Positions 16,336 through 24,304 of a DNA stretch of 64,000 nt are shown here, piece after piece. The stretch spans positions 16,603 to 80,602 of the forward strand of contig CANCCF010000001.1 of the NCBI GenBank assembly GCA_947374485.1. Reading direction: 5' to 3'. The first letter of the stretch is position 1, and each line of letters opens with the position of its first letter. A program made the translations under genes and the position numbers. The DNA comes from Comamonadaceae bacterium (GTDB taxonomy: Bacteria; Pseudomonadota; Gammaproteobacteria; Burkholderiales; Burkholderiaceae_C). Under the pieces are notes generated by a model. The model was not told the DNA's origin, did not search any database, and saw only the letters and a list, made by a program, of their open reading frames with translations.

Positions 16336-17012
16336 TTCAGACCACCCAACTCAGCTACTGCTATCCCGGTAGCGTGCCCCTCCACTTTCCGGATGTGCAC
16401 CTTGCGCAGGGCAGCGTGCTCCTGCTCAGTGGCCCGTCAGGCTGTGGCAAGTCCACCTGGCTGGCCCTGGTGGCGGGTCTGGTCAGGGCGACTGCCGGGT
16501 CCGTAACGGTGGCCGATCAGGCCCTGGGCGCCCTCAATCGGGTTGCCTCGGATGCCTGGCGCGCCAGAACGATTGGCTTCCTGCCGCAAAAACTGCACCT
16601 CAGTGCGGCCTTGACGGTGGCCCAAAACCTGGCCATGGCCCAGTGGGCCGCCGGGCAGCACGAAGACCAGCAACGCATTGCGGCCACGCTGGCGGCCCTG
16701 GGCGTGGCCGAGCTGGGTCGTCGCAAGCCCGCACAGCTCTCGGGTGGGCAGGCCCAGCGTGTGGCACTGGCGCGCGCGGTGCTGCTGCAACCCAAAGTCA
16801 TTCTGGCCGATGAACCCACCGCCAGCCTGGACGACGAGTCGGCGGCCGCGGCCATTGGCCTGCTGCTGCAGACGGCGCGCCAGCAAGGCGCAAGCCTGGT
16901 GGTGGCCACCCATGACGCCCGTGTGGCGCCCCTGATTCCCGCCGGTGAGGGCGGACTGCCGGCCTACACCGCCGTCAAACTTTCGCGCCAGAGCGCCGTG
17001 GCAACCGTATGA
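16332..17012 (+). CDS. ABC transporter ATP-binding protein, MacB/LolD-like
   Basis: A 226-residue ATPase with Walker A (GPSGCGKST), signature (LSGGQAQRVALARA), Walker B (VILADEPTASLD) and switch histidine (VATHD). The start is a TTG at 16332 that overlaps the regulator's TGA as TTGA; no ATG fits, and the protein then begins at the normal distance before Walker A. The 3' end overlaps the permease ATG by four bases, so the three genes are translationally linked. MacB-like ABC pairs are known in the zinc-limitation regulon of pseudomonads, which fits the Zur and ZIP neighbours. The substrate is unknown. Confidence 0.85.
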   Translation: MIQTTQLSYCYPGSVPLHFPDVHLAQGSVLLLSGPSGCGKSTWLALVAGLVRATAGSVTVADQALGALNRVASDAWRARTIGFLPQKLHLSAALTVAQNLAMAQWAAGQHEDQQRIAATLAALGVAELGRRKPAQLSGGQAQRVALARAVLLQPKVILADEPTASLDDESAAAAIGLLLQTARQQGASLVVATHDARVAPLIPAGEGGLPAYTAVKLSRQSAVATV

Positions 17013-18211
17013 AGACCATTGCACTTTCCTGGCGCTATTTGTGGTCCCGCCCGCTGGGCGCAACGCTCAACGTGCTGCTGCTCAGCCTGGGCCTGGCGTC
17101 CATCACCTTTTTGTTGCTGGTCAGCTTCCAGCTCGACAAGGCGTTCGAGAAGGACCTGGCTGGCATCGATGTGGTGGTGGGTGCCAAGGGCAGCCCGATG
17201 CAACTGATTCTGTGCGGGGTGTTCCACATCGATGTGCCGCCGGGCAACATCCCGCTCAAGGCGGTGAAGGCGCTGGAGAAGAACCCCTTGCTGGCCTCCG
17301 TCATTCCCATCAGCCTGGGTGACAACCTGCGCGGCTTTCGGATTGTTGGCAGCTCGCATGCCTATGTGGAGCACTACGGTGCCAGCCTGGCCCAGGGCCG
17401 CACATGGGACGCGCCCATGCAGGTGGTGGTGGGTTCCATCGTCGCAAAAAAACTGGGAATACAAGTCGGCAACAGCTTTGTCGGCTCTCACGGCCTGGGT
17501 GCCGGCGGACACCTGCACGGTGACAACCCGTATGCGGTGGTCGGCATCCTGCAGCCCACCGGCACCGTGATCGACCGGCTCATCGTGACCGACACCGCCT
17601 CGGTCTGGAAGGTGCACGAAGACTACACCGCCGTGGACGATGAAGACCGCAAGATCATGGAAGACGAGCGCGAAGTCACCATGGCGCTGATCCAGTACAA
17701 AACGCCCTTGGCTGCCATGAGCTTTCCGCGCCTGGTCAACACCACCACCGAGATGCAGGCGGCAGCACCCGCGGTCGAGATCTCGCGCCTGCTCAACATG
17801 CTGGGCATAGGCACCGATGTGCTACGCGCCTTTGCCGGCGTGCTGCTGCTCACCGCGGGACTGAGTGTGTTCATCGCGCTGTGGAGCGCGGTGCGCGAGC
17901 GGCGCGCCGATCTGGCGCTGTTGCGCATGCTGGGCGCGCCACCGGCCAGGATTGCCGCCCTGCTGATGGGCGAGGCACTGTGGCTGGGCGTGCTGTCGGC
18001 GGCCATTGGCGTGGCGGGCGGGCAGGCACTGACCGCGCTGATTGGCTGGATGCTGCAGCTGGACAACTCGCTGCTGATTGGCGGCCTGACGTGGCCGCTG
18101 GAGCTGCTGTGGGTGCCAGCGTTGGCCTGCGGCATTTCGTTGGCGGCCGCCATTTTGCCTGCCGCAGGGGCTTACCGCGTCAGTGTCCTGGAACTTCTTC
18201 AATCAAGGTGA
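17009..18211 (+). CDS. ABC transporter permease, FtsX/MacB-like
   Basis: A 400-residue inner-membrane permease with one N-terminal helix (about 18-42), a large periplasmic domain and three C-terminal helices (about 270-395), the FtsX/MacB layout. The C-terminal region carries the WSAVRERRADLALLRMLGA coupling segment typical of this family. The periplasmic domain contains a His/Gly-rich stretch (GSHGLGAGGHLHGDNPY), possibly metal binding. The ATG overlaps the ATPase stop as ATGA. The small secreted protein gene starts five bases after its stop. A role in zinc uptake or in moving a zinc-binding molecule is inferred from context. Confidence 0.82.
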   Translation: MKTIALSWRYLWSRPLGATLNVLLLSLGLASITFLLLVSFQLDKAFEKDLAGIDVVVGAKGSPMQLILCGVFHIDVPPGNIPLKAVKALEKNPLLASVIPISLGDNLRGFRIVGSSHAYVEHYGASLAQGRTWDAPMQVVVGSIVAKKLGIQVGNSFVGSHGLGAGGHLHGDNPYAVVGILQPTGTVIDRLIVTDTASVWKVHEDYTAVDDEDRKIMEDEREVTMALIQYKTPLAAMSFPRLVNTTTEMQAAAPAVEISRLLNMLGIGTDVLRAFAGVLLLTAGLSVFIALWSAVRERRADLALLRMLGAPPARIAALLMGEALWLGVLSAAIGVAGGQALTALIGWMLQLDNSLLIGGLTWPLELLWVPALACGISLAAAILPAAGAYRVSVLELLQSR

Positions 18212-18215
18212 ATCT

Positions 18216-18458
18216 ATGAAGCAATGGTTATTGGGTTTCGCTGCAGTGGCACTGAGTGCCCCGATATTTGCCGCAGCAGCACCGGCACTCAACCAGGAAA
18301 CCCTGGATGACATTGCCAAGCACGAAGCCATTGCCGCCGCCCACACCACCGCGGCCAGGTGCCTGCGTGAAGGCAAGCCCGATGCGGAGTGCGAAGGTGC
18401 CTTGCAGGCGGCCTGCAAGGGCATTGCCATTGGCAAGTTCTGCGGCATGAAGCACTGA
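18216..18458 (+). CDS. Small secreted four-cysteine protein of the Zur-linked ABC operon
   Basis: An 80-residue protein with an apparent Sec signal peptide (MKQWLLGFAAVALSAPIFAAA) leaving about 58 mature residues. The mature part is helical in character, with a KHEAIAAAHTTAARC segment and four cysteines (RC, EC, AC, FC) that could form two disulfides or bind metal, plus a C-terminal KH. It starts five bases after the permease stop with AAGG upstream. I do not recognise a named family. The operon suggests a periplasmic accessory or metal-binding protein of the transporter. Confidence 0.7.
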   Translation: MKQWLLGFAAVALSAPIFAAAAPALNQETLDDIAKHEAIAAAHTTAARCLREGKPDAECEGALQAACKGIAIGKFCGMKH

Positions 18459-18476
18459 GGCCGACCACCGCCCCCC

Positions 18477-19496
18477 TCAGCGGCCGCGCTTCTTGTTGCG
18501 GTATTGGTCGGCCACCACGGCGGCCACGATGATGGCGCCCTTGACCATCTCCTGGTAGTAGGCGTCGATGCGGATGAAGGTAAAGCCCGACATCATCACG
18601 CCCAGGATCAGCACGCCGATCACGGTGCCGGTCACGCGGCCCAGGCCCCCCACCAGCGAGGTGCCGCCGATCACCACCGCGGCAATCGCATCAAGTTCAT
18701 ACATCACGCCCATGCCGGACTGCCCGGAAATCGCACGGGCCGCGGTGACACTGCCCGCAATGCCACTGAGCAGACCGGCGATGGTGTAGATCCATACCAG
18801 GTGGCGGTTGACGTTGATGCCCGAGACGCGCGCGGCCTGGCGGTTGGCGCCTATGGCGTAGGTGAATTTGCCGAAGCGCGTGTAGCGCAGAACGATGTGG
18901 AAGATGGCGGCAATCACCAGAAAAATATAGACCGGGTTGGCGCCCGAGCCGATCCAGGCAAAGTTGTCGGTCAGCATGGAGACCGGCATGCCGCCGGTGA
19001 ACCACTTGGCAAAGCCGCGTGCGGCGACCATGGTGCCCAGGGTGGCGATAAAGGGCGGAATGGCGGTGAAGGCAATCAGCGAGCCGTTGAGCAGGCCGAT
19101 GACCAGACCCACGCTCATGCCCGCCAGGATGGGCCAGATGATGGGCAGGTCGGTGAGCGCCGGGAACACGGCGCGCGGAAAGTCGGAGACCTGCGCCAGG
19201 CTGGCCGAGACCACCGCCGTGGCTGCCACCACCGAGCCGCTGGAGAGGTCAATGCCGCCGGTGATGATGACCATGTTCACGCCCACCGCAATGATGCCGA
19301 TCACCGACATCTGCAGGATGATGATCTGCAGGCGCTCCAAATTGAAGATGAAGCTCTGGCCGTTGATGTACCAGCCCAGGGCCTCGAAGAACAGGCTGAT
19401 GCCCACCAGCACCATCAGGATGCTGGCCTCGGGCGGGAGTTTGAATTTCGCGCTGGTGCCCACCGAGGGTGCGCGGGATGCTGTGGAGGTCGTCAT
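18477..19496 (-). CDS. Ribose/inositol-type ABC transporter permease (RbsC family)
   Basis: A 339-residue inner-membrane permease with about eight to ten hydrophobic helices. Family landmarks are GGIDLSSGSVVA and GGTSLVGGLGRVTGTVIG, with the intervening GINVNRHLVWIYTIAGLLSGIAG. It is the third gene of a minus-strand operon (binding protein, ATPase, permease). Because the operon is divergent from the set B iol genes, import of myo-inositol or another cyclitol is the likely role; ribose or another sugar is possible. Confidence 0.87.
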   Translation of the reverse strand: MTTSTASRAPSVGTSAKFKLPPEASILMVLVGISLFFEALGWYINGQSFIFNLERLQIIILQMSVIGIIAVGVNMVIITGGIDLSSGSVVAATAVVSASLAQVSDFPRAVFPALTDLPIIWPILAGMSVGLVIGLLNGSLIAFTAIPPFIATLGTMVAARGFAKWFTGGMPVSMLTDNFAWIGSGANPVYIFLVIAAIFHIVLRYTRFGKFTYAIGANRQAARVSGINVNRHLVWIYTIAGLLSGIAGSVTAARAISGQSGMGVMYELDAIAAVVIGGTSLVGGLGRVTGTVIGVLILGVMMSGFTFIRIDAYYQEMVKGAIIVAAVVADQYRNKKRGR

Positions 19497-19515
19497 ATGC
19501 CCAACTTTGAAAAAA

Positions 19516-21054
19516 TTATTTGGCCGCCAGGTCCATGATGGAGACCTGGTCGGCGTCCTTGCGGTCCAGGATGCCGCTCACATAGCCTTCGTGCATGACC
19601 ACAATGCGGTCGCTCATGCCCAGCACTTCGGGCATCTCGGAAGAGATCATCAAAATCGCCACCCCCTGGCCCGCCAGTTCACTCACGAGGCGGTGGATTT
19701 CGGCCTTGGCGCCCACGTCGATGCCGCGCGTGGGCTCGTCCAGAATCAGGATCTTGGGGTGGGTCAGCAGCCAGCGCCCCACCAGCACCTTTTGCTGGTT
19801 GCCGCCCGACAGGTTGAGGATGATTTCGTCCATGCCCGGGGTCTTGACGCGCAGGCGCTGCGCCATGGCGATGCAGTCGGCGTTGAGCTGGCGGTTCTGC
19901 ACAAAGCCGTTCTTGACATAGCGCTGGTTGAGCACCGCGCTGTCCATGTTTTCCTGGATGTTGAGGCCCAGGAAGCAGCCGGTCTCCTTGCGGTCTTCGG
20001 TCAGAAAGGCCATGCCGTGGCCGAGCGCGGTGGCCGGGCTGTGCATGGTCACCTCTTTGCCGTTGATGGCAATGCTGCCCGAGGTGGCCGGGGTCACGCC
20101 AAACAACGCCTCGGCCACGTTCGAGCGGCCCGAGCCCACGAGACCGGCCATGCCGACGATTTCACCGGCACGCACGTCAAAGCTGATATCTGAAAACACG
20201 CCGTCCAGGCACAGGTTCTTGATGGACAGCACCACCTCACCAATGGGCACTTCCATCTTGGGGAACATCTGCGTGATCTCGCGCCCCACCATCATCTTGA
20301 TGATGTCGTCGCGCGTCACTTCCGTGGAGAGCTTGGTGGCAATGTACTTGCCGTCGCGGAACACCGAGAACTCGTCGGCAATCTCGAACAGCTCGTTCAT
20401 CTTGTGGGTGATGTAGATGATGCCCTTGCCCTGCGCCCGCAGCGTGCGGATGATGGCAAACAGGTGGGCCACTTCCTTTTCGGTCAGGGCCGAGGTGGGC
20501 TCGTCCATGATGAGCACATCGGAGTTGTAGGACACGGCCTTGGCAATTTCCACCATCTGGCGGCTGGCCACTGACAGGGTCTGTATTTCCACGCGCACAT
20601 CGATGTCGATGTTGAGCGTCTTGAACAGGGCTTCGGTCTTGCGGTAGAGCTCGGCGTGGTCGACAAAGCCGAAGGCGTTTTTGGGCTCGCGCGTGATCCA
20701 GACGTTCTCGGCCACCGTCATGTGCGGCATCAGGTTGAGTTCCTGGTGGATCATGGCGATGCCTTTGTTCAAGGCATCGATGGGGGATTTGAGGGTGATG
20801 GGCTGGCCCTTGAGGCGGATGTCACCGCGGTCCGGGATGTAGATGCCGGCAATGATCTTCATCAGCGTGGACTTGCCCGCGCCGTTCTCCCCCATCAGGG
20901 CATGCACGGTACCGGCGCGCAGCTTGAAGCCCACGTTGTCGAGCGCGACCACGCCGGGAAAGCCCTTGCGGATGCCCTTGATTTCCAGAAGCGGTGGCTC
21001 GGCGGCGCGCGGTGGCAGCGCGGCAGGGGCGTCCAGTGTGGCGGATTCAGACAT
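19516..21054 (-). CDS. Sugar ABC transporter ATP-binding protein (RbsA/MglA type)
   Basis: A 512-residue double ATPase. The N-terminal cassette has Walker [10 protein letters not shown], a degenerate signature around [15 protein letters not shown] and Walker [12 protein letters not shown]. The C-terminal cassette has the unusual A-loop GLVGSGRSN and the signature [15 protein letters not shown] with [12 protein letters not shown], as in all RbsA-type proteins. It lies between the binding-protein gene (with a hairpin between them) and the permease gene. It powers cyclitol or sugar import at the inner membrane. Confidence 0.9.
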   Translation of the reverse strand: MSESATLDAPAALPPRAAEPPLLEIKGIRKGFPGVVALDNVGFKLRAGTVHALMGENGAGKSTLMKIIAGIYIPDRGDIRLKGQPITLKSPIDALNKGIAMIHQELNLMPHMTVAENVWITREPKNAFGFVDHAELYRKTEALFKTLNIDIDVRVEIQTLSVASRQMVEIAKAVSYNSDVLIMDEPTSALTEKEVAHLFAIIRTLRAQGKGIIYITHKMNELFEIADEFSVFRDGKYIATKLSTEVTRDDIIKMMVGREITQMFPKMEVPIGEVVLSIKNLCLDGVFSDISFDVRAGEIVGMAGLVGSGRSNVAEALFGVTPATSGSIAINGKEVTMHSPATALGHGMAFLTEDRKETGCFLGLNIQENMDSAVLNQRYVKNGFVQNRQLNADCIAMAQRLRVKTPGMDEIILNLSGGNQQKVLVGRWLLTHPKILILDEPTRGIDVGAKAEIHRLVSELAGQGVAILMISSEMPEVLGMSDRIVVMHEGYVSGILDRKDADQVSIMDLAAK

Positions 21055-21082
21055 CGGTTTACCTGTTCAAACAAAAGGCAAC

Positions 21083-21108
21083 AAGGCAAGCCCCTGCGGG
21101 CTTGCCTT
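21083..21108. terminator. Intercistronic hairpin between binding-protein and ATPase genes
   Basis: A perfect 11-base-pair stem (AAGGCAAGCCC pairing with GGGCTTGCCTT, four-base loop) lies in the 69-base gap after the binding-protein stop. There is no long T-tract, so it probably acts as a partial terminator or as a 3' stabiliser that raises binding-protein levels above those of the membrane components, a known arrangement in ABC operons. The same design occurs at 52723-52754. Confidence 0.65.
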
Positions 21109-21123
21109 GCGGGGCTGCGCTGC

Positions 21124-22053
21124 TTAGTTCTTGCCGGTGTACTTGCCCAGGTTGGCAGGTGTCACCAGTTCAAACGGGATGTTGACGAAGCGCTCCACAG
21201 GCTGCTTCTTGATCAGCTTGAGGGCGGCATCCACCGCGCCCGAACCCTGACCGGCCGCGTTCTGGAACACGGTGGCCTTCAGGTCTCCGGCCTTCATGGA
21301 AGCCAGCGCGTCGGGCGTGGCATCCACACCGCCTACGATGGTGGCGGGGGTCCACTTCTTGGCGGCCTTCAGGGCGTTGATGGCGCCAATGGCCATTTCG
21401 TCGTTGTTGGCGATGATGGCGTCAAACTTCACACCCGAGGACAGCCAGTTGGTGGTGATGTCCTGTGCCTTGGTGCGGTCCCAGGCGCCTTCGCGCTTGT
21501 CCACGATCTTCATGCCCGAGCATTCCTTGGTGGCGATGACTTCTTCAATGTCCTTGGTGCGGGTGCGGGCGGCTTCATTGGAGAGCTCACCCATCAGCAC
21601 CAGGATCTCGCCCTTGCCCTTGAGCAGGCGGCAGACTTCCTGGGTTTCCAGGGTGCCGGAGACTTTTTCATCCGACGCCACAAAGGCCACGCCCTTGGGC
21701 AGCTTCTCGAAGTCGACGGGCTTGCGGTTCACATAGACCAGGGGGATGCCGGCATCGGCCACCATCTTGGTGATCTTGGGGGTGGCATCGGTGTCCACGG
21801 GGTTGACGATGATGGCGTCGACCTTTTGCGCAATCATGTTCTGGATCTGGCTCAGCTGCTTGCCCACGTCACCACCCGCGTCTTCCACCTGCACCGTGGC
21901 ACCGGCCTTTTTGCCTGCGTCCAGGGTGCCGTTCTTCAGGATGGTCAAAAAGGTGTCGAGCTGGGCCATGGCCAGACCGATTTTTTGCGCATGCGCAGCC
22001 ATGGGAGCCAGCAGGGTGGCGGATACGGCGGTGGCGATCAGAAGTTTTTTCAT
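21124..22053 (-). CDS. Periplasmic sugar/inositol-binding protein (RbsB family)
   Basis: A 309-residue type-I periplasmic binding protein with a clear signal peptide (MKKLLIATAVSATLLAPMAAHA, cleavage after AHA). The fold is recognised from LDTFLTILKNGTLDAGKKAG, IIVNPVDTDATPKI, AIIANNDEMAIGAI and ATVFQNAAGQGSGAVDAAL. The ATG at 22053 is chosen for the signal peptide; the frame is open upstream through the regulatory region. It is divergent from the set B iol operon, suggesting that it binds myo-inositol or a related cyclitol and that both operons are co-regulated. Confidence 0.88.
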   Translation of the reverse strand: MKKLLIATAVSATLLAPMAAHAQKIGLAMAQLDTFLTILKNGTLDAGKKAGATVQVEDAGGDVGKQLSQIQNMIAQKVDAIIVNPVDTDATPKITKMVADAGIPLVYVNRKPVDFEKLPKGVAFVASDEKVSGTLETQEVCRLLKGKGEILVLMGELSNEAARTRTKDIEEVIATKECSGMKIVDKREGAWDRTKAQDITTNWLSSGVKFDAIIANNDEMAIGAINALKAAKKWTPATIVGGVDATPDALASMKAGDLKATVFQNAAGQGSGAVDAALKLIKKQPVERFVNIPFELVTPANLGKYTGKN

Positions 22054-22163
22054 GGTGTCAGGGTCTCCGGAATATTGAATTGATTGGGTTGGAACGCAAA
22101 CAGGTTTCTGCGACGCGCACTGGGTAGAAAGTTTTTGCGTCACGGTTCGAACTGTAGCCAAAA

Positions 22164-22226
22164 TTTTCCAAAAAGGAAAAATATTTTCTAAGTGATTACA
22201 CCTAGGGAAAGGTTTTTCTTTATAAT
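22164..22226 (+). promoter_or_regulatory. Control region and promoter of the set B iol operon
   Basis: The 273-base divergent gap contains an AT-rich segment with several GGAAA/TTTCC motifs: TTTTCC-N5-GGAAAA (22164-22180), GGAAAAATATTTTCT (22175-22189) and GGAAAGGTTTTTC (22206-22218). An exact TATAAT -10 box lies at 22221-22226, with a weak -35-like TTACAC at 22196. The last GGAAA motif sits just ahead of the -10 box, where a repressor would block transcription. Rhizobial IolR is reported to use a GGAA-N6-TTCC-like site; similarity here is partial, and binding is inferred. Confidence 0.5.
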
Positions 22227-22326
22227 CTACAGTCAGTCGCAGCAGGTCGATTCACGTCTGTATGGCAGCATTGCGCCAACACCCGCCGACCAACGACCCA
22301 ATCCCTTTCTGATGGACACACGCCCC

Positions 22327-24279
22327 ATGAGCACTTTGAATTTCCCCGCCGGCCGACCCTATGACCTGGCCTGCCTGGGCCGCCTGGCGGTGGACCTGTA
22401 CGCCGAGCAGTTTGGCGCCCACCTGGAAGACGCCCGCAGCATGGCCAAGTACCTGGGCGGCAGCTCGGGCAACCTGGCCTTTGGCGTGGCCCGCCTGGGC
22501 CTCAAGAGCGCCATGATCGCCCGCGTGGGCGATGAGCAGATGGGCCGCTTTCTGACGCAAAGCCTGCAGGCCGAGGGCTGCGACACCTCGCAAATACAAA
22601 TCGACCCCGAGCGCCTGACCGCCCTGGTGCTGCTGGGCCTGAAAGACCGCGATACCTTTCCCCTTTTATTCGTGCGCGAGAACTGCGCCGACATGGCAAT
22701 TGATGCGGCGCTGATTGACGAAGGCTTTATTGCCAAGTGCCGTGCCCTGGCCATCACCGGCACGCATCTTTCTACTCCCACCACGCGCGCCGCCTCCACG
22801 GCCGCCCTCACCTTTGCGGCCAAGCACGGCGTGGTGCGCGTGCTCGACATCGACTACCGCCCGGTGCTGTGGGGTTTAACAAGCCGCGGCGCCGGTGAAA
22901 ACCGTTACGTGGCCGACGCGCACGTGACGCAGCAGTTGCAGGACATGCTGCCGCACTTCGACTTGTTGGTAGGCACCGAAGAAGAATTCTTTATTGCCGG
23001 TGGTGTGGCCGATGACCTCATCGCCAGCCTGAAGGCGGTGCGTGCGCTGAGCAAGGCCACGCTGGTCGTCAAACGCGGCGCCCTGGGTTGCTGCGTGATC
23101 GAGGGTGCGATCCCCGCGCGCATCGAAGACGCCACCACCTACCAGGGCGAGCGCGTGGAGGTGCTCAACGTGCTGGGCGCGGGCGACGCGTTTTTGTCCG
23201 GCCTGATGGCCACGCTCTTGCAGGGCAAGGATTGGGCGGAATCGACCCGGGTGGCCAATGCCTGCGGCGCCATCGTGGTCTCGCGCCACGCCTGCTCCGC
23301 CGCCATGCCCACCCCCACCGAACTGGCCCACTGGTTCAGCGGCAGCCGCAACCCCCAGGTGGATGCCGATGCGCAACTCGCGCACCTGCACCGCGTCAGC
23401 ACCGCCCGCCCGCAGTGGAGCGATTTGTGTGTCATGGCCTTTGACCACCGGAGCCAGTTTTACGATCTCGCGCGGGAAGCCGGTGCGTCAGACAACAAGA
23501 TTCCCTCCTTGAAAAAGTTATTGGTGCAAGCCGCCGCCCAAGTCGAAGAGGCACGCCAGATGCAGGGCCACACCGGCGTGTTGGTGGACGGTGGCGACTA
23601 CGGCCGCGACGCCCTGGCCAGCGCCACCGGCCGGGGCTGGTGGGTGGGCCGCCCGGTCGAATTGCCGGGCTCACGCCCCCTGCGCTTTGACGGCACCCGC
23701 TCGATTGGCAGCGCGTTGATCCACTGGCCCACCGAGCAGGTGGTGAAGTGCCTGGTGCACTACCACCCCGACGACCACTACCAACTGCGCCTGGAGCAGG
23801 AGCAAAAGGTGCTGGAGCTGTGGGAGGCCACGCGCGAGAGCGGCAACGAGCTGCTGCTCGAAATCATTTTGCCCAAGGCCCAGACTGTGGCGGGCCAGGA
23901 AGATGCGGCCGTGCTGCGCGCCGTCAAACGCTTTTACAACCTGGGAGTAAAACCCGAGTGGTGGAAGCTGGCGCCCATGTCGGCCGCCGGCTGGAGCAGC
24001 CTGGAAGCCCTGGTGGCCGAGCGCGACCCGCACTGCCGCGGCGCCGTGATCCTGGGCCTGAACCAGCCCATCTCGCACCTGGTGGACAGCTTCCGCAACG
24101 CCACCAACCCCATCGTCAAGGGCTTCATGGTCGGGCGCAGCCTGTGGGTGGCCGAGTCGCTGGCGTGGCTGCGCGGTGACATCAGCGACGCTACATTCGT
24201 CGCCAAGGTGGCCGCCAACTACACCGTGCTGGTGGATGCCTGGCGCAACCGGCGCAGCATGGTGCGCGCCGTCTCCTGA
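22327..24279 (+). CDS. iolC: Bifunctional-type IolC kinase fused to DUF2090 domain
   Basis: A 650-residue fusion. Residues 1 to about 350 are a PfkB kinase (GGSSGNLAFGVARLG and the catalytic VLNVLGAGDAFLSGLM motif), expected to phosphorylate 2-deoxy-5-keto-D-gluconate. From about residue 360 (LCVMAFDHRSQFYDLA) to the end is DUF2090, an aldolase-like barrel found fused to IolC in many proteobacteria. No separate aldolase gene lies in this operon, so the domain may do the next, C-C-cleaving step. ATG 22327 is used; ATG 22312 five codons upstream is equally possible. First gene of iolC-iolD-iolE-iolB. Confidence 0.88.
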   Translation: MSTLNFPAGRPYDLACLGRLAVDLYAEQFGAHLEDARSMAKYLGGSSGNLAFGVARLGLKSAMIARVGDEQMGRFLTQSLQAEGCDTSQIQIDPERLTALVLLGLKDRDTFPLLFVRENCADMAIDAALIDEGFIAKCRALAITGTHLSTPTTRAASTAALTFAAKHGVVRVLDIDYRPVLWGLTSRGAGENRYVADAHVTQQLQDMLPHFDLLVGTEEEFFIAGGVADDLIASLKAVRALSKATLVVKRGALGCCVIEGAIPARIEDATTYQGERVEVLNVLGAGDAFLSGLMATLLQGKDWAESTRVANACGAIVVSRHACSAAMPTPTELAHWFSGSRNPQVDADAQLAHLHRVSTARPQWSDLCVMAFDHRSQFYDLAREAGASDNKIPSLKKLLVQAAAQVEEARQMQGHTGVLVDGGDYGRDALASATGRGWWVGRPVELPGSRPLRFDGTRSIGSALIHWPTEQVVKCLVHYHPDDHYQLRLEQEQKVLELWEATRESGNELLLEIILPKAQTVAGQEDAAVLRAVKRFYNLGVKPEWWKLAPMSAAGWSSLEALVAERDPHCRGAVILGLNQPISHLVDSFRNATNPIVKGFMVGRSLWVAESLAWLRGDISDATFVAKVAANYTVLVDAWRNRRSMVRAVS

Positions 24280-24304
24280 AGCGTATTTGCAAAGCGAAAA
24301 AGAC

